A stretch of 64,000 nt of DNA from Pontibacter burrus (GTDB taxonomy: Bacteria > Bacteroidota > Bacteroidia > Cytophagales > Hymenobacteraceae), in NCBI RefSeq assembly GCF_010686685.1, contig NZ_JAAGWD010000005.1, positions 1 through 64,000 of the forward strand, in the 5' to 3' direction. This document shows, one piece after another, positions 15,698-26,059 of the stretch (position 1 is its first letter; every line of letters starts with the position of its first letter). A program made the position numbers and the translations under genes. Under the pieces are notes generated by a model. That model was not told the origin of the DNA. It worked only from the letters and a program-made list of their open reading frames with translations, and searched no databases.

Positions 15698-17371
15698 TTA
15701 GCCAACTACAGGCTCTCTGAAACCAACCCATGTAAACCGCTTGATCACAAACTCAGGGTTTGTAAAAGAGGCGTTACCAGCCGGGTTACCGCCCGATACG
15801 TGGAAATCTGAGAAGCTCGCATTCTGGTTCACAAAAATACCGCCTGTCAGGTTAAAGCTTACCGGAGTGCCGGCCAAAGCCATTTCATCCATTATCTTTT
15901 CCTTCACTTCCGGGTCGGTGGTATAAGCGCCGCACGAAATAGCACCATGCTCGCGTGCCATGCTGCTCGCCAGTTCAATGCTCTGGTCTGTATCTTTCGT
16001 TTTAATGATCAGCATGATCGGACCGAACAGCTCGCGGCTGTAGGCTTCTTTGTTAGCAGCATCTACTTCGTAGATCACCGGTGAGCAGGTACGGGCATTT
16101 GCAAACATCGGGTTACTGAAATCGCAGGTAGTAAGTACTGGTTTACCACCTATAGTGTCAGCCTCCTTCACTCTTGCTGATGTAGCAGGGTTCTGGATCG
16201 CACCCAGAATATGCGGGCCGGCTTTCGGGTTATTTACCAGGCCGGTTATAGCATCAGCCAGTTTTTTCACTACATCCTCGTATGGCAGGGTTTCGCCACC
16301 AGCCTTAATTCCATTCTCAGGGATGAAGAAGTTTTGCGGCGCCGTGCACATCTGGCCGGAGTATAAGCTTACCGAAAATGCCAGGTTCTGCGCCACTTTG
16401 TCCAGATCATCTACAGAATCAAGGATAATAGAGTTTACACCAGCTTTCTCAGTAAACACCGTTTTGCCCTGCAGGCTTTCGATATAGTTACCAAACTCGG
16501 TGCCACCGGTATAGTCTATCAGTTTCACTTTCGGGTTTTCAGCCAGTTCTTTCGCGATCAGGCGTTCTTCGGAGTCTACAGCCAGCTGGCAGATGTTTGG
16601 GTTCAGGCCGTTTTCCTGCAACACTTTCTGTACTTCGGCTACAACTATAGCAATTGGCAGTATGGCTTTAGGATGCGGTTTAATGATAACCGGGTTACCT
16701 GTAACCAGGCTGGCATACATGCCCGGTACTGAGTTCCAGGTCGGGAAAGTGGAGCAACCAATAACCAACGCAACACCTTTCGGTACGGCTTTCCAGGTTT
16801 TGTTCAGTTTCAGGTTATACTTGCCCATCGGCTTTTCCCAGTCAGTGCTCTCCGGGAAACGGGTCTGCTCTTCGTAACCGGCTGCAATGGCTTCCAGTGC
16901 ACGGTCGGCAGCATGCGGGCCCGAGGCCTGGAACGACATCATGTAGGCCTGGCCTGTGGTGTGCATAGTGGCATAGGCGATCTCGAAAAAGCGGGTGCGC
17001 ATGCGCTCCAGTGTTTCCATCAGCAGGGCTGCACGGTTAGCCGGCGACACTTTACGCCACTGGTGAAACGCTTCCTCAGCACGCGAAACCAATGTCTCTG
17101 GTGAGAAGAATGGGTAGCTGATACCTAATGCTTTTTGTTCGTAAGGCGACTCCTCCTGCCCTGTCCAGCTTTCCGGGTTTTCCTGCAGCAGTTCTTCGAA
17201 CTTATTATTCAGATGTTTTGTGTAGCTTTCGCGACCTTCCTTATCTGCATTTTCTCCATAAACTTCAGGAGATGGGTTCTCCGGGAAGTGCGTGAAGAAA
17301 GTACGCTCATGTAGCGCACGTACTGCAGTATCGAGGGTTGGTTTGTGTTTGTCTGCTAAATGAGTAGCCAT
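15698..17371 (-). CDS. paaN: PaaN-type aldehyde dehydrogenase (phenylacetate degradation)
   Basis: A 557-residue NAD(P)-dependent aldehyde dehydrogenase of the PaaN family, thought to oxidise the ring-opened semialdehyde in the phenylacetyl-CoA pathway. It has the ALDH fold with catalytic Cys342 in SGQMCTAPQN, the cofactor region GTEFGNYIES and the glutamate of VFTEKAGVNS. The long N-terminal extension before the ALDH core (about 90 residues) is usual for PaaN. Unlike in typical clusters, no paaABCDE, paaG or paaJ genes are near, so it stands alone here and may serve another aldehyde. A spacer of 183 bp separates it from the divergent subtilase gene. Confidence in the family is good, in the substrate moderate. 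Confidence 0.85.
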   Translation of the reverse strand: MATHLADKHKPTLDTAVRALHERTFFTHFPENPSPEVYGENADKEGRESYTKHLNNKFEELLQENPESWTGQEESPYEQKALGISYPFFSPETLVSRAEEAFHQWRKVSPANRAALLMETLERMRTRFFEIAYATMHTTGQAYMMSFQASGPHAADRALEAIAAGYEEQTRFPESTDWEKPMGKYNLKLNKTWKAVPKGVALVIGCSTFPTWNSVPGMYASLVTGNPVIIKPHPKAILPIAIVVAEVQKVLQENGLNPNICQLAVDSEERLIAKELAENPKVKLIDYTGGTEFGNYIESLQGKTVFTEKAGVNSIILDSVDDLDKVAQNLAFSVSLYSGQMCTAPQNFFIPENGIKAGGETLPYEDVVKKLADAITGLVNNPKAGPHILGAIQNPATSARVKEADTIGGKPVLTTCDFSNPMFANARTCSPVIYEVDAANKEAYSRELFGPIMLIIKTKDTDQSIELASSMAREHGAISCGAYTTDPEVKEKIMDEMALAGTPVSFNLTGGIFVNQNASFSDFHVSGGNPAGNASFTNPEFVIKRFTWVGFREPVVG

Positions 17372-17554
17372 AGTTTTTTAGTTATACTTATTTAATGGTT
17401 TGTACAATCGGGGTGTGGTAAGTTACGTAAAAAAAAGTAAACGATTGGTTGTAATACGGTAAATCAGCTTATATTTAACAAGCATTTTATTACATTTCCT
17501 TGCGCTGGTTTATATGCCGGCTGTTGTCCCTTTAATAATTAAAATTTGATATAA

Positions 17555-20500
17555 ATGTTTACTCTTCTGATGGCAGCTTACCGGTTTTGCTGGTGCCTGC
17601 TGGCTTTATCCACACTAGCTGTGTTGCCTGCACTCGCGCAACAGACTGGCTTTGGCGCGCAAACTCAGCCTCATACTATAGTTTACAAACTTAAAACCGG
17701 TCAGCTTAACAATGCCCGTACTGCCGCCGTACCTGGTTTGCAACAGGCTCTTAAACAGATCGGTGCGAAAGATGTTCATCAGAAGTTCCCCCAAATGCAG
17801 GCTGCAGCTAATGCACGCCGCGCCCTCCACACTGATATTTCCCGCATTTACCAGGCAAACTATAGTTCAGAGCTCAGTTTTGAACAGGTAAAACGTGCTT
17901 TGCTCTCTACCGGCCAGGTAGCATATGTAGAGCCTGTTTACCTGCGCGAGCCTTTCCATGCTGTTTCCGACCCGCACGCCGACTCCACTAAAACAACGGC
18001 ATATTACCTGAAATTGATACAGGCTTACGAAGCATGGAACGTAACACACGGCGATACCAACGTCGTGATCGGTATCATTGACACGGGTTTCAGGATAGAT
18101 CACCTGGACCTTAAAAATAACATCAAATACAATTATAACGACCCGATAGATGGCATTGACAACGACGGCGACGGTTATATAGACAACTTTGCCGGCTGGG
18201 ATTTTGCTGATAAAGATAACAATGTACAACCTGCTCCTCGCTGGGGGGGCCATGGTATGGGCGTAGCTGGCGTAGCCGGAGCAACCCCTAATAATGGCAT
18301 AGGTGTAGCCGGCGTTGGATATAAAACGAAGATCCTGCCTATAAAAGTATTTTCGTCGAGTGCAGATGGTACCTTTGGCGGTGGCTACGAAGCTATCATT
18401 TATGCCATAGATAAAGGCTGCAAGATCATTAACCTATCGTGGGGCGGCGAGGTTTACTCGCAATACGAGCAGGACATTATCAACTATGCCGTGCTGGACA
18501 GGGATGCCGTGATTGTATCGGCAGCAGGAAATTCAAAAAAACAGGCTAACCTTTACCCGGCCTCTTATGCCAATGTGCTCTCAGTGGGCGGTTCAGACAA
18601 GAACGATAACAAGTACAAAGACTATACCTGGGGTTACCACATCGACCTGCTCGCGCCAAGCTTCGATATTTACTCTACGTCCATTGCCAACACCAACTCT
18701 TACGGATACAACTGGGGAAGCTCTTTTGCATCGCCAATGGTGGCAGCTGCTGCTGCATTGGTAAGAGCACAATACCCGCACCTGAATGCCCAGCAGGTTA
18801 TGGAGCGCGTCCGGGTTACAACCGACAAGGTAAGTCACATACCAGCTAACCAGCCATTCGAGGGAATGATCGGAAGCGGCAGACTGAACATAAAAAAAGC
18901 ACTGAAGCAAACTAAACTGAAAGCAGCCCGCTGTACGTCTTTCGCAGTTACCGGCAACCGTTCGGCCCAATCCGGCAGTACGGTCAGTTTCCAGGCCAGT
19001 TTTCTGAACGTGCTCGATCCGGTAACTAATCTGCAGGTAAAGCTTAGCACTACTTCACCGCATATCAGTATTGAAAATCCGGCTCTGGTGCTGGGCAGCA
19101 TGGGAACGATGGCCACTGCCAACAATCACCAGTCTCCTTTCCAGGTAACTATAGCTCCGGACATGCCATTTAACACCACGATAGCTTTCCGGCTTGATTT
19201 TACAGATGGCACTTACGCTGATTACCAGTATTTTGAGCTTGTAGTAAATCCGGACTTTCATACCCTGGATGCGAATAACCTACGCCTGACAGTAAACAGC
19301 AAAGGTAACCTGGGATATAACGGGCTAAACCTGTCTCAGGGTGTGGGCATGCAGTATAAAGGCAGTAGCTCTATGCTGTTTGAGGGCGGTTTAATGATCG
19401 GGGTATCTCCGGAGCGGGTATCAGATAACCTGCGTAATGCCAACTGGAAGAATGACGGTGATTTCACTCCTGTTGTTCCGGCACGTATCCATTACAACAG
19501 TACAGCTGCCACTCAGGAAATACGCGGCCTGATGCAAGATACCTACCCTTCCACCAATACCGTTGGCGTTGAGGTAAAACACCGTTCGCTGGCCTGGAAT
19601 ACAGAGACCCATCAGGATTACATCATCCAGGAATTCACGGTAAAGAACCTGACTGCTGATACACTAAAAAATGTTGCAACCGGCCTGTTTGCCGACTGGG
19701 ACATTGGGGTATACTACCAGAACGCAGCCGACTGGGATGCTACCCGCAATTTAGGTTATGTGTACAACACAGTTGGCGCTTACCCTTTGGCAGGTATTAA
19801 ACTCCTTACCCCTCAGGAGCCGACCTATTATGCCATTGATAACATGGGTGAAGCCGGAAGTATAGCTGTGGATGATGGCTTTACCAATGCCGAAAAGTAT
19901 AACCTAATGGCGAATGGGGTGTCCCGTACCAAAGCAAACGGTTTCGGAAACGGCAACAACGTATCGCATGTGGTTGGTGGCAAGTTAGCCAAACTTGCCC
20001 CCGGCGAATCCAGAGTGGTATCGTTTGCTATAGTTGCCGGCGATAACCTGGAAGCACTACAACAACATGCCGACGCCGCGCAGCAGAAGTATATGCAGAT
20101 AAAAAGCGGCCCTGCTCCTGTTGCGGTAGAAGAGATCGTATGCAAGGGCAGCAACTATACCTGGGAGCCAGAGGGAGGAAAGAACTATAGGTTTTATGCG
20201 GATGAGGAGAAAAAGAAGTTTTTAGGCAGTGGCGCATCCTACACACTGGAGAACATTACAGCAGACGCAACCATTTACGCGACCAACGCCGACTCAGTGT
20301 TTGAGAGCCGTGTAGTTTCCGCCCGTTTGGTGTTGCCAGCTGCTCCAACCTTAGATTTCTCGTATGACCAGCAGAAAATATATGCTGGCTTCCCGGTAAC
20401 ATTTACAAACCAGAGCACAGGCGGGCATAACTTAGTCTGGTCCGCTTTGGATACAGAAATTAGAAACGAAGAATTCATTACGCTTACTTTCCCGAGCCCT

Positions 20501-21346
20501 GGCACCTACTCTGTAAGCATAACTGCATCTGATAACTATAGCTGCACCACTTATACCTTTACCAAGCAGATCAAGGTTCTGGAGGCATTAGCAGGTCCGG
20601 CGCCGGTACCTTTTGCTCAAACAATATGCCCCGGCAGAAGTATCACCTGGGCTCCTGAAGGAGGTAGTAGGTTCCATTTTTATGCAGACAGCCAAAAGGA
20701 AAAGCTTATAGGTTCAGGCAACTCCTATACCTTTACTTCTGTAACTGAGTCAACCACTATTTACGCTGCTAATGCTGACTCTGTGATCGAGAGCAGCCTT
20801 TCTTCTGCTACCATCACCCTATTCCCGGTGCCAACTATAGATTTCGTTTTTGAGGCAGATAAAATCTACCCTGGTACTCCGGTTACTTTTGTTAGTGTAT
20901 CGAAGGATGCCCTGAACCTTGCCTGGACCTTTGAGAATGCGTCGTTGAATGAATATCACGGTGAGCGATCAACAGTTAGCTTCCCTGCTCCGGGTGTTTA
21001 CAGAGTAACCTTATCTGCAGATGGTCTTAACGGTTGTACTGATATTTCCATAACTAAACAGGTGAATGTGCTTGCGCTTACCCCAGATGTAATAGAGAAA
21101 GGGATAACCTTGTACCCTAACCCTGCTGATGATGTGATCAATTTAGACCTGCTGCCCGATGGCACCGAAGGCAAGTTCCCTGAAATATTTATGACGGATA
21201 TGACAGGAAGAAAAATAAAACCAATCGTCCGGTTTACGAGCAATATAAGCGCTGTTATTAATTTAGAGCAAATCCCGGCCGGTATTTATCAGGCACATAT
21301 AAAATACAGCAACGCTTACGTTTTAAGGCGTATTGTTGTGCTATAG
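17555..21346 (+). CDS. Subtilisin-like S8 serine protease with T9SS sorting domain
   Basis: A 1263-residue secreted protease. Order: signal peptide (cleavage after LPALAQQ), propeptide-like region to about residue 135, S8 catalytic domain with Asp176 (IIDTGF), His233 (GGHGMGVAG) and Ser393 (GSSFASPMVA), a middle beta-rich region (about 450-845), two copies of an Ig-like plus PKD module (about 855-1010 and 1015-1165), and a C-terminal type A sorting domain starting at LYPNPADDVINLDL and ending RRIVVL. The tail directs export through the type IX system and surface attachment or release. All catalytic residues are intact. It is a single-gene unit ended by a strong terminator. Confidence 0.95.
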   Translation: MFTLLMAAYRFCWCLLALSTLAVLPALAQQTGFGAQTQPHTIVYKLKTGQLNNARTAAVPGLQQALKQIGAKDVHQKFPQMQAAANARRALHTDISRIYQANYSSELSFEQVKRALLSTGQVAYVEPVYLREPFHAVSDPHADSTKTTAYYLKLIQAYEAWNVTHGDTNVVIGIIDTGFRIDHLDLKNNIKYNYNDPIDGIDNDGDGYIDNFAGWDFADKDNNVQPAPRWGGHGMGVAGVAGATPNNGIGVAGVGYKTKILPIKVFSSSADGTFGGGYEAIIYAIDKGCKIINLSWGGEVYSQYEQDIINYAVLDRDAVIVSAAGNSKKQANLYPASYANVLSVGGSDKNDNKYKDYTWGYHIDLLAPSFDIYSTSIANTNSYGYNWGSSFASPMVAAAAALVRAQYPHLNAQQVMERVRVTTDKVSHIPANQPFEGMIGSGRLNIKKALKQTKLKAARCTSFAVTGNRSAQSGSTVSFQASFLNVLDPVTNLQVKLSTTSPHISIENPALVLGSMGTMATANNHQSPFQVTIAPDMPFNTTIAFRLDFTDGTYADYQYFELVVNPDFHTLDANNLRLTVNSKGNLGYNGLNLSQGVGMQYKGSSSMLFEGGLMIGVSPERVSDNLRNANWKNDGDFTPVVPARIHYNSTAATQEIRGLMQDTYPSTNTVGVEVKHRSLAWNTETHQDYIIQEFTVKNLTADTLKNVATGLFADWDIGVYYQNAADWDATRNLGYVYNTVGAYPLAGIKLLTPQEPTYYAIDNMGEAGSIAVDDGFTNAEKYNLMANGVSRTKANGFGNGNNVSHVVGGKLAKLAPGESRVVSFAIVAGDNLEALQQHADAAQQKYMQIKSGPAPVAVEEIVCKGSNYTWEPEGGKNYRFYADEEKKKFLGSGASYTLENITADATIYATNADSVFESRVVSARLVLPAAPTLDFSYDQQKIYAGFPVTFTNQSTGGHNLVWSALDTEIRNEEFITLTFPSPGTYSVSITASDNYSCTTYTFTKQIKVLEALAGPAPVPFAQTICPGRSITWAPEGGSRFHFYADSQKEKLIGSGNSYTFTSVTESTTIYAANADSVIESSLSSATITLFPVPTIDFVFEADKIYPGTPVTFVSVSKDALNLAWTFENASLNEYHGERSTVSFPAPGVYRVTLSADGLNGCTDISITKQVNVLALTPDVIEKGITLYPNPADDVINLDLLPDGTEGKFPEIFMTDMTGRKIKPIVRFTSNISAVINLEQIPAGIYQAHIKYSNAYVLRRIVVL

Positions 21347-21378
21347 TTTATAGTTTGCCTCAGAAATGCTGCAAAAGA

Positions 21379-21408
21379 AAAAGGCCTCACCATTTGGTGA
21401 GGCCTTTT
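21379..21408. terminator. Bidirectional terminator
   Basis: AAAAGGCCTCACC, loop ATTT, GGTGAGGCCTTTT: a perfect stem between the convergent protease and aconitase genes. Confidence 0.95.
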
Positions 21409-21429
21409 GTTTATAGCAAGCAGCTTTAC

Positions 21430-23709
21430 TTACGCGTTAGCGTTCTGCTTCTGCTGCAAACGGATCAGGTTAAGCGCTGAGCCAGCTTTAAACCACTCGA
21501 TCTGACCTTCGTTGTAGGTATGGTTAACCATGAAAGTATCTTTAGTGCCATCGCTGTGGTTCAACACTACTTTCAGTGGCTGACCTGGCGTAAAGTTCTC
21601 CAGACCCAGGATATCAATCATATCGTTCTCTTCGATCAGGTCGTAATCTGCCTTGTCGGCAAATGTAAGTGCCAGCATGCCCTGCTTTTTCAGGTTGGTT
21701 TCGTGGATACGCGCGAAAGATTTCACGATAACCGCACGAACACCCAGGTGACGTGGCTCCATGGCAGCGTGCTCACGAGATGAACCTTCGCCATAGTTCT
21801 CGTCACCAACAACTACAGTACCGATACCAGCAGCTTTGTACGTACGGGCAGTAGCTGGAACCGCATCGTAACCACGGGTCATGTCGTTGTATACTTTGTT
21901 GGCTTCACCGTTAAATGCGTTGATCGCACCAATCAGCATGTTGTTCGAGATGTTATCCAGGTGACCACGGTACTTCAACCACGGACCTGCCATTGATATG
22001 TGGTCAGTTGTACACTTACCTTGTGCTTTGATCAGCAGCTTCAGACCTTTCAGGTCGGTGCCTTCCCAAGGCTTAAAGCCTTCCAGTAACTGTAGACGAT
22101 CAGACTGTGGATTAACGGCTACATCAACCTGGCTGCCATCTTCAGCTGGCGCAACATAGCCTGCATCTTCAACAGCAAAACCATTCACCGGAAGCTCAAT
22201 ACCTTTTGGCTCGTCCAGTTTTACCTGCTGCCCATCTTTGGTAGTTAAAGTATCGGTAAGCGGGTTAAATGTCAGGTCACCGGCAATAGCAAACGCTGTT
22301 ACAATCTCTGGCGAAGCCACGAACGCGTGTGTGTTCGGGTTACCATCGTTACGCTTGGCAAAGTTACGGTTGAATGACGTGATGATAGAGTTCTTACGGG
22401 TTGGATCGTCGGTGTGACGAGCCCACTGGCCGATGCACGGGCCGCAGGCGTTAGCAAGAACAACACCACCCATTTGTGCGAATGTATCTAACAAACCATC
22501 ACGGGCAGTTGTGTAACGTACCATTTCAGAGCCCGGCGTAATAGTAAACTCAGCCTGTGCAACCAGGTTTTTCTCTACCGCCTGTGCAGCAACGGAAGCG
22601 GCACGTGTAAGGTCTTCGTAAGATGAGTTGGTGCACGATCCGATCAGACCTACTTCCAGTTTAGCTGGCCAGCCGTGCTCTTTTACTACAGCACCAAACT
22701 GAGAAATTGGCCAGGCTGCATCCGGCGTGAACGGGCCGTTTACGTGTGGTTCCAATGTGTTCAGGTCGATCTCGATCAGTTGATCATAGAAAGCACCCGG
22801 GTTAGCGTATACTTCATCATCAGCGCGCAGGTGCTCAGCAACTGCATCAGCCATCTCTACAATCTCTTCGCGGTTTGTAGCGTTCAGGTACGCACGCATG
22901 CTGTTATCGTAAGCAAATACCGAAGTAGTTGCACCAATCTCAGCACCCATGTTACAGATAGTACCTTTACCAGTACAAGACATAGACTCAGCACCTTCGC
23001 CGAAATACTCAACAATAGCACCGGTACCGCCCTTTACTGTAAGAATGCCAGCCACTTTCAGGATAACATCTTTTGGCGATGTCCAGCCGCTCATTTTGCC
23101 GGTCAGTTTCACACCGATCACTTTCGGGAACTTCAGCTCCCAGGCCATACCGGCCATTACGTCTACGGCATCAGCACCACCAACACCAATCGCGATCATA
23201 CCCAGACCACCGGCATTAGGCGTATGCGAGTCAGTACCGATCATCATACCACCCGGGAATGCATAGTTTTCAAGCACTACCTGGTGAATGATACCTGCGC
23301 CCGGCTTCCAGAAACCGATACCATATTTGTTTGATACCGAGGCCAGGAAATCGTATACTTCTTTGTTTTCAGAATATGCGTCTTTCAGATCTGCGTCTGC
23401 GCCAACGCGGGCCTGGATCAGGTGGTCGCAGTGCACTGTAGACGGAACTGCCACAGTTGGTTTACCAGCCTGCATGAACTGAAGCAAGGCCATCTGCGCG
23501 GTAGCATCCTGCATTGCAACTCTGTCCGGGGCGAAATCAACGTAAGATTTTCCGCGCTCATATGCCTGCGATGCGTTCCCATTGTATAGGTGTGCGTACA
23601 GGATTTTCTCCGTCAGCGTCAGCGGTCTGCCAACTGTATTGCGGGCAGCGTTAATGCGCTCACCCATACCGGCATAAACTGCCTTGATCATTCCTAAATC
23701 AAATGCCAT
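21430..23709 (-). CDS. acnA: Aconitate hydratase
   Basis: Converts citrate to isocitrate in the TCA cycle using a [4Fe-4S] cluster. I place the start at ATG 23709 ([19 protein letters not shown]), giving 759 residues; an in-frame ATG 27 codons upstream adds a stretch unlike any aconitase. Cluster ligands are Cys359 (GSCTNSS), Cys422 and Cys425 (ACGPCIG), matching almost exactly the numbering of mitochondrial aconitase (358, 421, 424), which makes this the mitochondrial-type rather than the IRP/AcnA-type by sequence; the symbol is provisional. The C-terminal swivel domain holds [16 protein letters not shown]. It is a single gene, with a divergent TlpA-like gene 171 bp upstream. Confidence 0.94.
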   Translation of the reverse strand: MAFDLGMIKAVYAGMGERINAARNTVGRPLTLTEKILYAHLYNGNASQAYERGKSYVDFAPDRVAMQDATAQMALLQFMQAGKPTVAVPSTVHCDHLIQARVGADADLKDAYSENKEVYDFLASVSNKYGIGFWKPGAGIIHQVVLENYAFPGGMMIGTDSHTPNAGGLGMIAIGVGGADAVDVMAGMAWELKFPKVIGVKLTGKMSGWTSPKDVILKVAGILTVKGGTGAIVEYFGEGAESMSCTGKGTICNMGAEIGATTSVFAYDNSMRAYLNATNREEIVEMADAVAEHLRADDEVYANPGAFYDQLIEIDLNTLEPHVNGPFTPDAAWPISQFGAVVKEHGWPAKLEVGLIGSCTNSSYEDLTRAASVAAQAVEKNLVAQAEFTITPGSEMVRYTTARDGLLDTFAQMGGVVLANACGPCIGQWARHTDDPTRKNSIITSFNRNFAKRNDGNPNTHAFVASPEIVTAFAIAGDLTFNPLTDTLTTKDGQQVKLDEPKGIELPVNGFAVEDAGYVAPAEDGSQVDVAVNPQSDRLQLLEGFKPWEGTDLKGLKLLIKAQGKCTTDHISMAGPWLKYRGHLDNISNNMLIGAINAFNGEANKVYNDMTRGYDAVPATARTYKAAGIGTVVVGDENYGEGSSREHAAMEPRHLGVRAVIVKSFARIHETNLKKQGMLALTFADKADYDLIEENDMIDILGLENFTPGQPLKVVLNHSDGTKDTFMVNHTYNEGQIEWFKAGSALNLIRLQQKQNANA

Positions 23710-23880
23710 AGTTTTGCTATTGTTAATGTATAAAATGCTTCTTTTCCGAAGTACACAAATGTACGAAATCTGAAGGCTATTCAGCAACATTAGCCCGAAT
23801 GAATATAACCTTTAGTTAATAAACAAGTTGCGGAAACTTCTTGTTTGGCATTTACAGATTCCATCACGTATTTTTACCCC

Positions 23881-25158
23881 ATGAAACGTACCTATTCTAA
23901 TACTTCTGCAAGGCTGATTTTGTTATTTGCCCTGCTGCTAACATTCGGGGTTAGCTCCTGCCAGCAAGATAAAACAGACGCTGCTACACAAACTATAAAA
24001 CCAGGCACCTGGCGCGTTAGCTTAAAGCACGCCGGCAATGTAGAAATTCCCTTTATAATGGAAGCAGAAGAGCGCAACGACAGCACCCTGCTTTACCTTG
24101 TGAACGGAGAAGAACGCATTCTGGTAGACGAAATTTCGACTGTTGGCGATTCTGTAAAAATAAGACTCCACATTTTTGACGCCGACCTGATCGCTAAAGT
24201 GGACGATGGTAAAATGGCAGGCCGCTTTGTTCGAAACGACCTTTCCTATCCTTATTCAGTGCCTTTTACAGCTGAGCACGGCAACACTAACCGTTTTAAA
24301 GCCAGCCCTGCTGCTGCAAACTATAATTACGATGGCAAATGGGAAGTAGTGTTTACCGACACAACCGGCAACAGCTATAAAGCTATGGGTGTGTTTGAGC
24401 AGGATGGCAACAACCTGACAGGTACTTTCCTGACCGAGACCGGAGACTACCGTTACCTTGATGGACAAGTAGATGGCGACAAGCTGAACCTGTCGACGTT
24501 TGATGGCAACCATGCTTACCTGTTTACTGCCTCACCAACCGACGAGAATAACCTGAAAGGCGACTTTTACTCGGGCATGAACTATACCGAAACCTGGACT
24601 GCTAAACGTAACGCCAACGCCCAGCTGGCCGATGCCAACAAGCTCACTTTCCTGAAGCCGGGTTACGAAAAGCTAGAGTTCTCTTTCCCTAATATAGATG
24701 GCAATGGCAACATCTCGCTTAATGACGATAAGTATAAAGGTAAAGTGGTGATCGTGCAGCTGGTTGGCTCGTGGTGCCCTAACTGCATGGACGAAACCAA
24801 ATTCCTGGCCCCATATTATGACAATAACAAAGACCGCGGCCTGGAGATTATTGGTTTAGGTTTTGAGCGCAGCCCTGAGTTTGAGAAAGCAGCCCCACGC
24901 CTGCAGAAAATGAAAGAGCGCCTGAACGTAAACTATGACCTGGTAGTAGCCGGCACATCTGATAAAGAAGCGGCTGCCAAAGCACTCCCGGCTCTTAACC
25001 ATGTACTCTCCTTCCCTACTACCATTTACATCGGTCGCGATGGAAAAGTACGCAAAATACACACCGGCTTCTCAGGCCCTGGCACCGGAAAGTATTACGA
25101 AGACTGGCTGGCTGATTTTAACAAGACCATGGACGAGTTGCTGGCGGAAAAGATCTAA
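23881..25158 (+). CDS. TlpA-family thiol-disulfide oxidoreductase lipoprotein
   Basis: A 425-residue periplasmic lipoprotein. A signal peptide ends in a lipobox (FGVSSC), then a DUF4369-like beta domain (about 35-250) and a thioredoxin-like domain (about 265-420) with active site WCPNC near residue 301. TlpA/ResA proteins reduce disulfides in exported proteins or cytochrome c precursors. I use the ATG at 23881, because the signal peptide begins there (MKRTYSNTSARLILLFALLL). The redox pair is intact. It stands alone and ends in a terminator. The exact partner is unknown. Confidence 0.88.
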   Translation: MKRTYSNTSARLILLFALLLTFGVSSCQQDKTDAATQTIKPGTWRVSLKHAGNVEIPFIMEAEERNDSTLLYLVNGEERILVDEISTVGDSVKIRLHIFDADLIAKVDDGKMAGRFVRNDLSYPYSVPFTAEHGNTNRFKASPAAANYNYDGKWEVVFTDTTGNSYKAMGVFEQDGNNLTGTFLTETGDYRYLDGQVDGDKLNLSTFDGNHAYLFTASPTDENNLKGDFYSGMNYTETWTAKRNANAQLADANKLTFLKPGYEKLEFSFPNIDGNGNISLNDDKYKGKVVIVQLVGSWCPNCMDETKFLAPYYDNNKDRGLEIIGLGFERSPEFEKAAPRLQKMKERLNVNYDLVVAGTSDKEAAAKALPALNHVLSFPTTIYIGRDGKVRKIHTGFSGPGTGKYYEDWLADFNKTMDELLAEKI

Positions 25159-25206
25159 TTGCTGGTTGTTGATTGCTGATTGTTAAATCAGTATAAAGTA
25201 TAAATG

Positions 25207-25239
25207 GAAAGGCCGTTACTGTTATAGTAACGGCCTTTC
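25207..25239. terminator. Terminator after the TlpA-like gene
   Basis: GAAAGGCCGTTACT pairs with AGTAACGGCCTTTC around a five-base loop, followed by TTG TTTT. Confidence 0.9.
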
Positions 25240-25312
25240 TTGTTTTACCTCCTCTGCCCTCTCCTAAAAACAGTAGCGTCTTTTATTTGTTGTTTCTGCA
25301 GCACTTTTCGCT

Positions 25313-25415
25313 GGCGCGGATCTGTGATCCGTGACTTGTCTATAGTGTTGGATTTGTAATCCAACGGGTCCAGAGGCCCAGACTATAGTTCGACACGAGC
25401 GTGGACGCTCGCGCC
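25313..25415. repeat. Cloverleaf-like structured intergenic element (REP-like)
   Basis: GGCGC at 25313 can pair with GCGCC at 25411-25415, closing three successive hairpins: CGGATC-TGT-GATCCG (25317-25331), TTGGATT-TGT-AATCCAA without mismatches (25348-25364) and GAGCGT-GG-ACGCTC (25397-25410). The first two share a TGT loop. It lies between convergent genes and overlaps no frame. It has the look of a REP/palindromic repeat family; a second copy is not present in this window. Confidence 0.6.
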
Positions 25416-25432
25416 ATAGTTTCTTATTAAAA

Positions 25433-26059
25433 CTATAGTTCTGGCTTCCTCAATCTGACTAACCTGAACGTACCATTTAATGTTGCTGGCTCATTCAGTT
25501 CTATAGTTAGTGACGTATGGCTAACTATAGCTCCGATGCTGCGGTTTATGTCGGAGAACAGCGTACCAGCAATCTGGTTAAAGAATCTGCGAACTATAGT
25601 TGGCTGTTGTCCGTCGGGCAGAAATTTATCAAACACCATGACCGTTCCGCCTGGCTTTAGCACACGTTCTACTTCTTTAATGCAGGCAACCGGGTCAGGG
25701 ATTACGGCAAGTATCAAATGCGCAACTATAGCATCGAAACTGTTATCTGCAAAATCCAACTGCTGGCCATTCATAACACGGGCATTAACCGGAATGTGTA
25801 ACTTCTCAGCCCGTTCCTGCAATTTAGCAATCATGCCGGGTGTAATGTCGATGGCCGTCAGATTGGTGTAGCCTTTCAGGTAAGGCAGGTCCAGGCCGGT
25901 GCCGGCGCCAAGTAACAGAATAGCATCGCCGGGTTTTGCATTCAGCAGTTCTACAGAGCGTTTCCTGTATTTCCGGAAGATGCGGTCTGCAATCAGGTCG
26001 TAGACGGGCAAATACAAGGTGTACCGCAGGCGGTTCCAGGTATTGGTATTCAAACTCAT
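25433..26059 (-). CDS. Class I SAM-dependent methyltransferase
   Basis: A 208-residue Rossmann-fold methyltransferase of the Methyltransf_11/UbiE-like group. Motif I is LLLGAGTGLDLPYL (about residues 50-63), motif II DITPG, and DNSFDAIVAHLIL plus EVERVLKPGGTVMVFD are the later core motifs. Similar Bacteroidetes proteins are annotated as phosphatidylethanolamine N-methyltransferase-like or demethylmenaquinone methyltransferase-like; the substrate cannot be decided. The N-terminal amphipathic helix (WNRLRYTLYLPVYDLIADRI) may sit on the membrane. Six CTATAG-type palindromes lie in or next to this short gene. Confidence 0.85.
   Translation of the reverse strand: MSLNTNTWNRLRYTLYLPVYDLIADRIFRKYRKRSVELLNAKPGDAILLLGAGTGLDLPYLKGYTNLTAIDITPGMIAKLQERAEKLHIPVNARVMNGQQLDFADNSFDAIVAHLILAVIPDPVACIKEVERVLKPGGTVMVFDKFLPDGQQPTIVRRFFNQIAGTLFSDINRSIGAIVSHTSLTIELNEPATLNGTFRLVRLRKPEL

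Noticed and set aside
15698..17371. PaaN as part of a full phenylacetate operon
   Set aside because: No other paa gene lies in the window; it is flanked by a coiled-coil gene and a protease.
22675..23334. Long plus-strand frame (219 codons) antisense to aconitase
   Set aside because: Aconitase is certain on the other strand and this frame has Ser/Thr/His-rich shadow composition.
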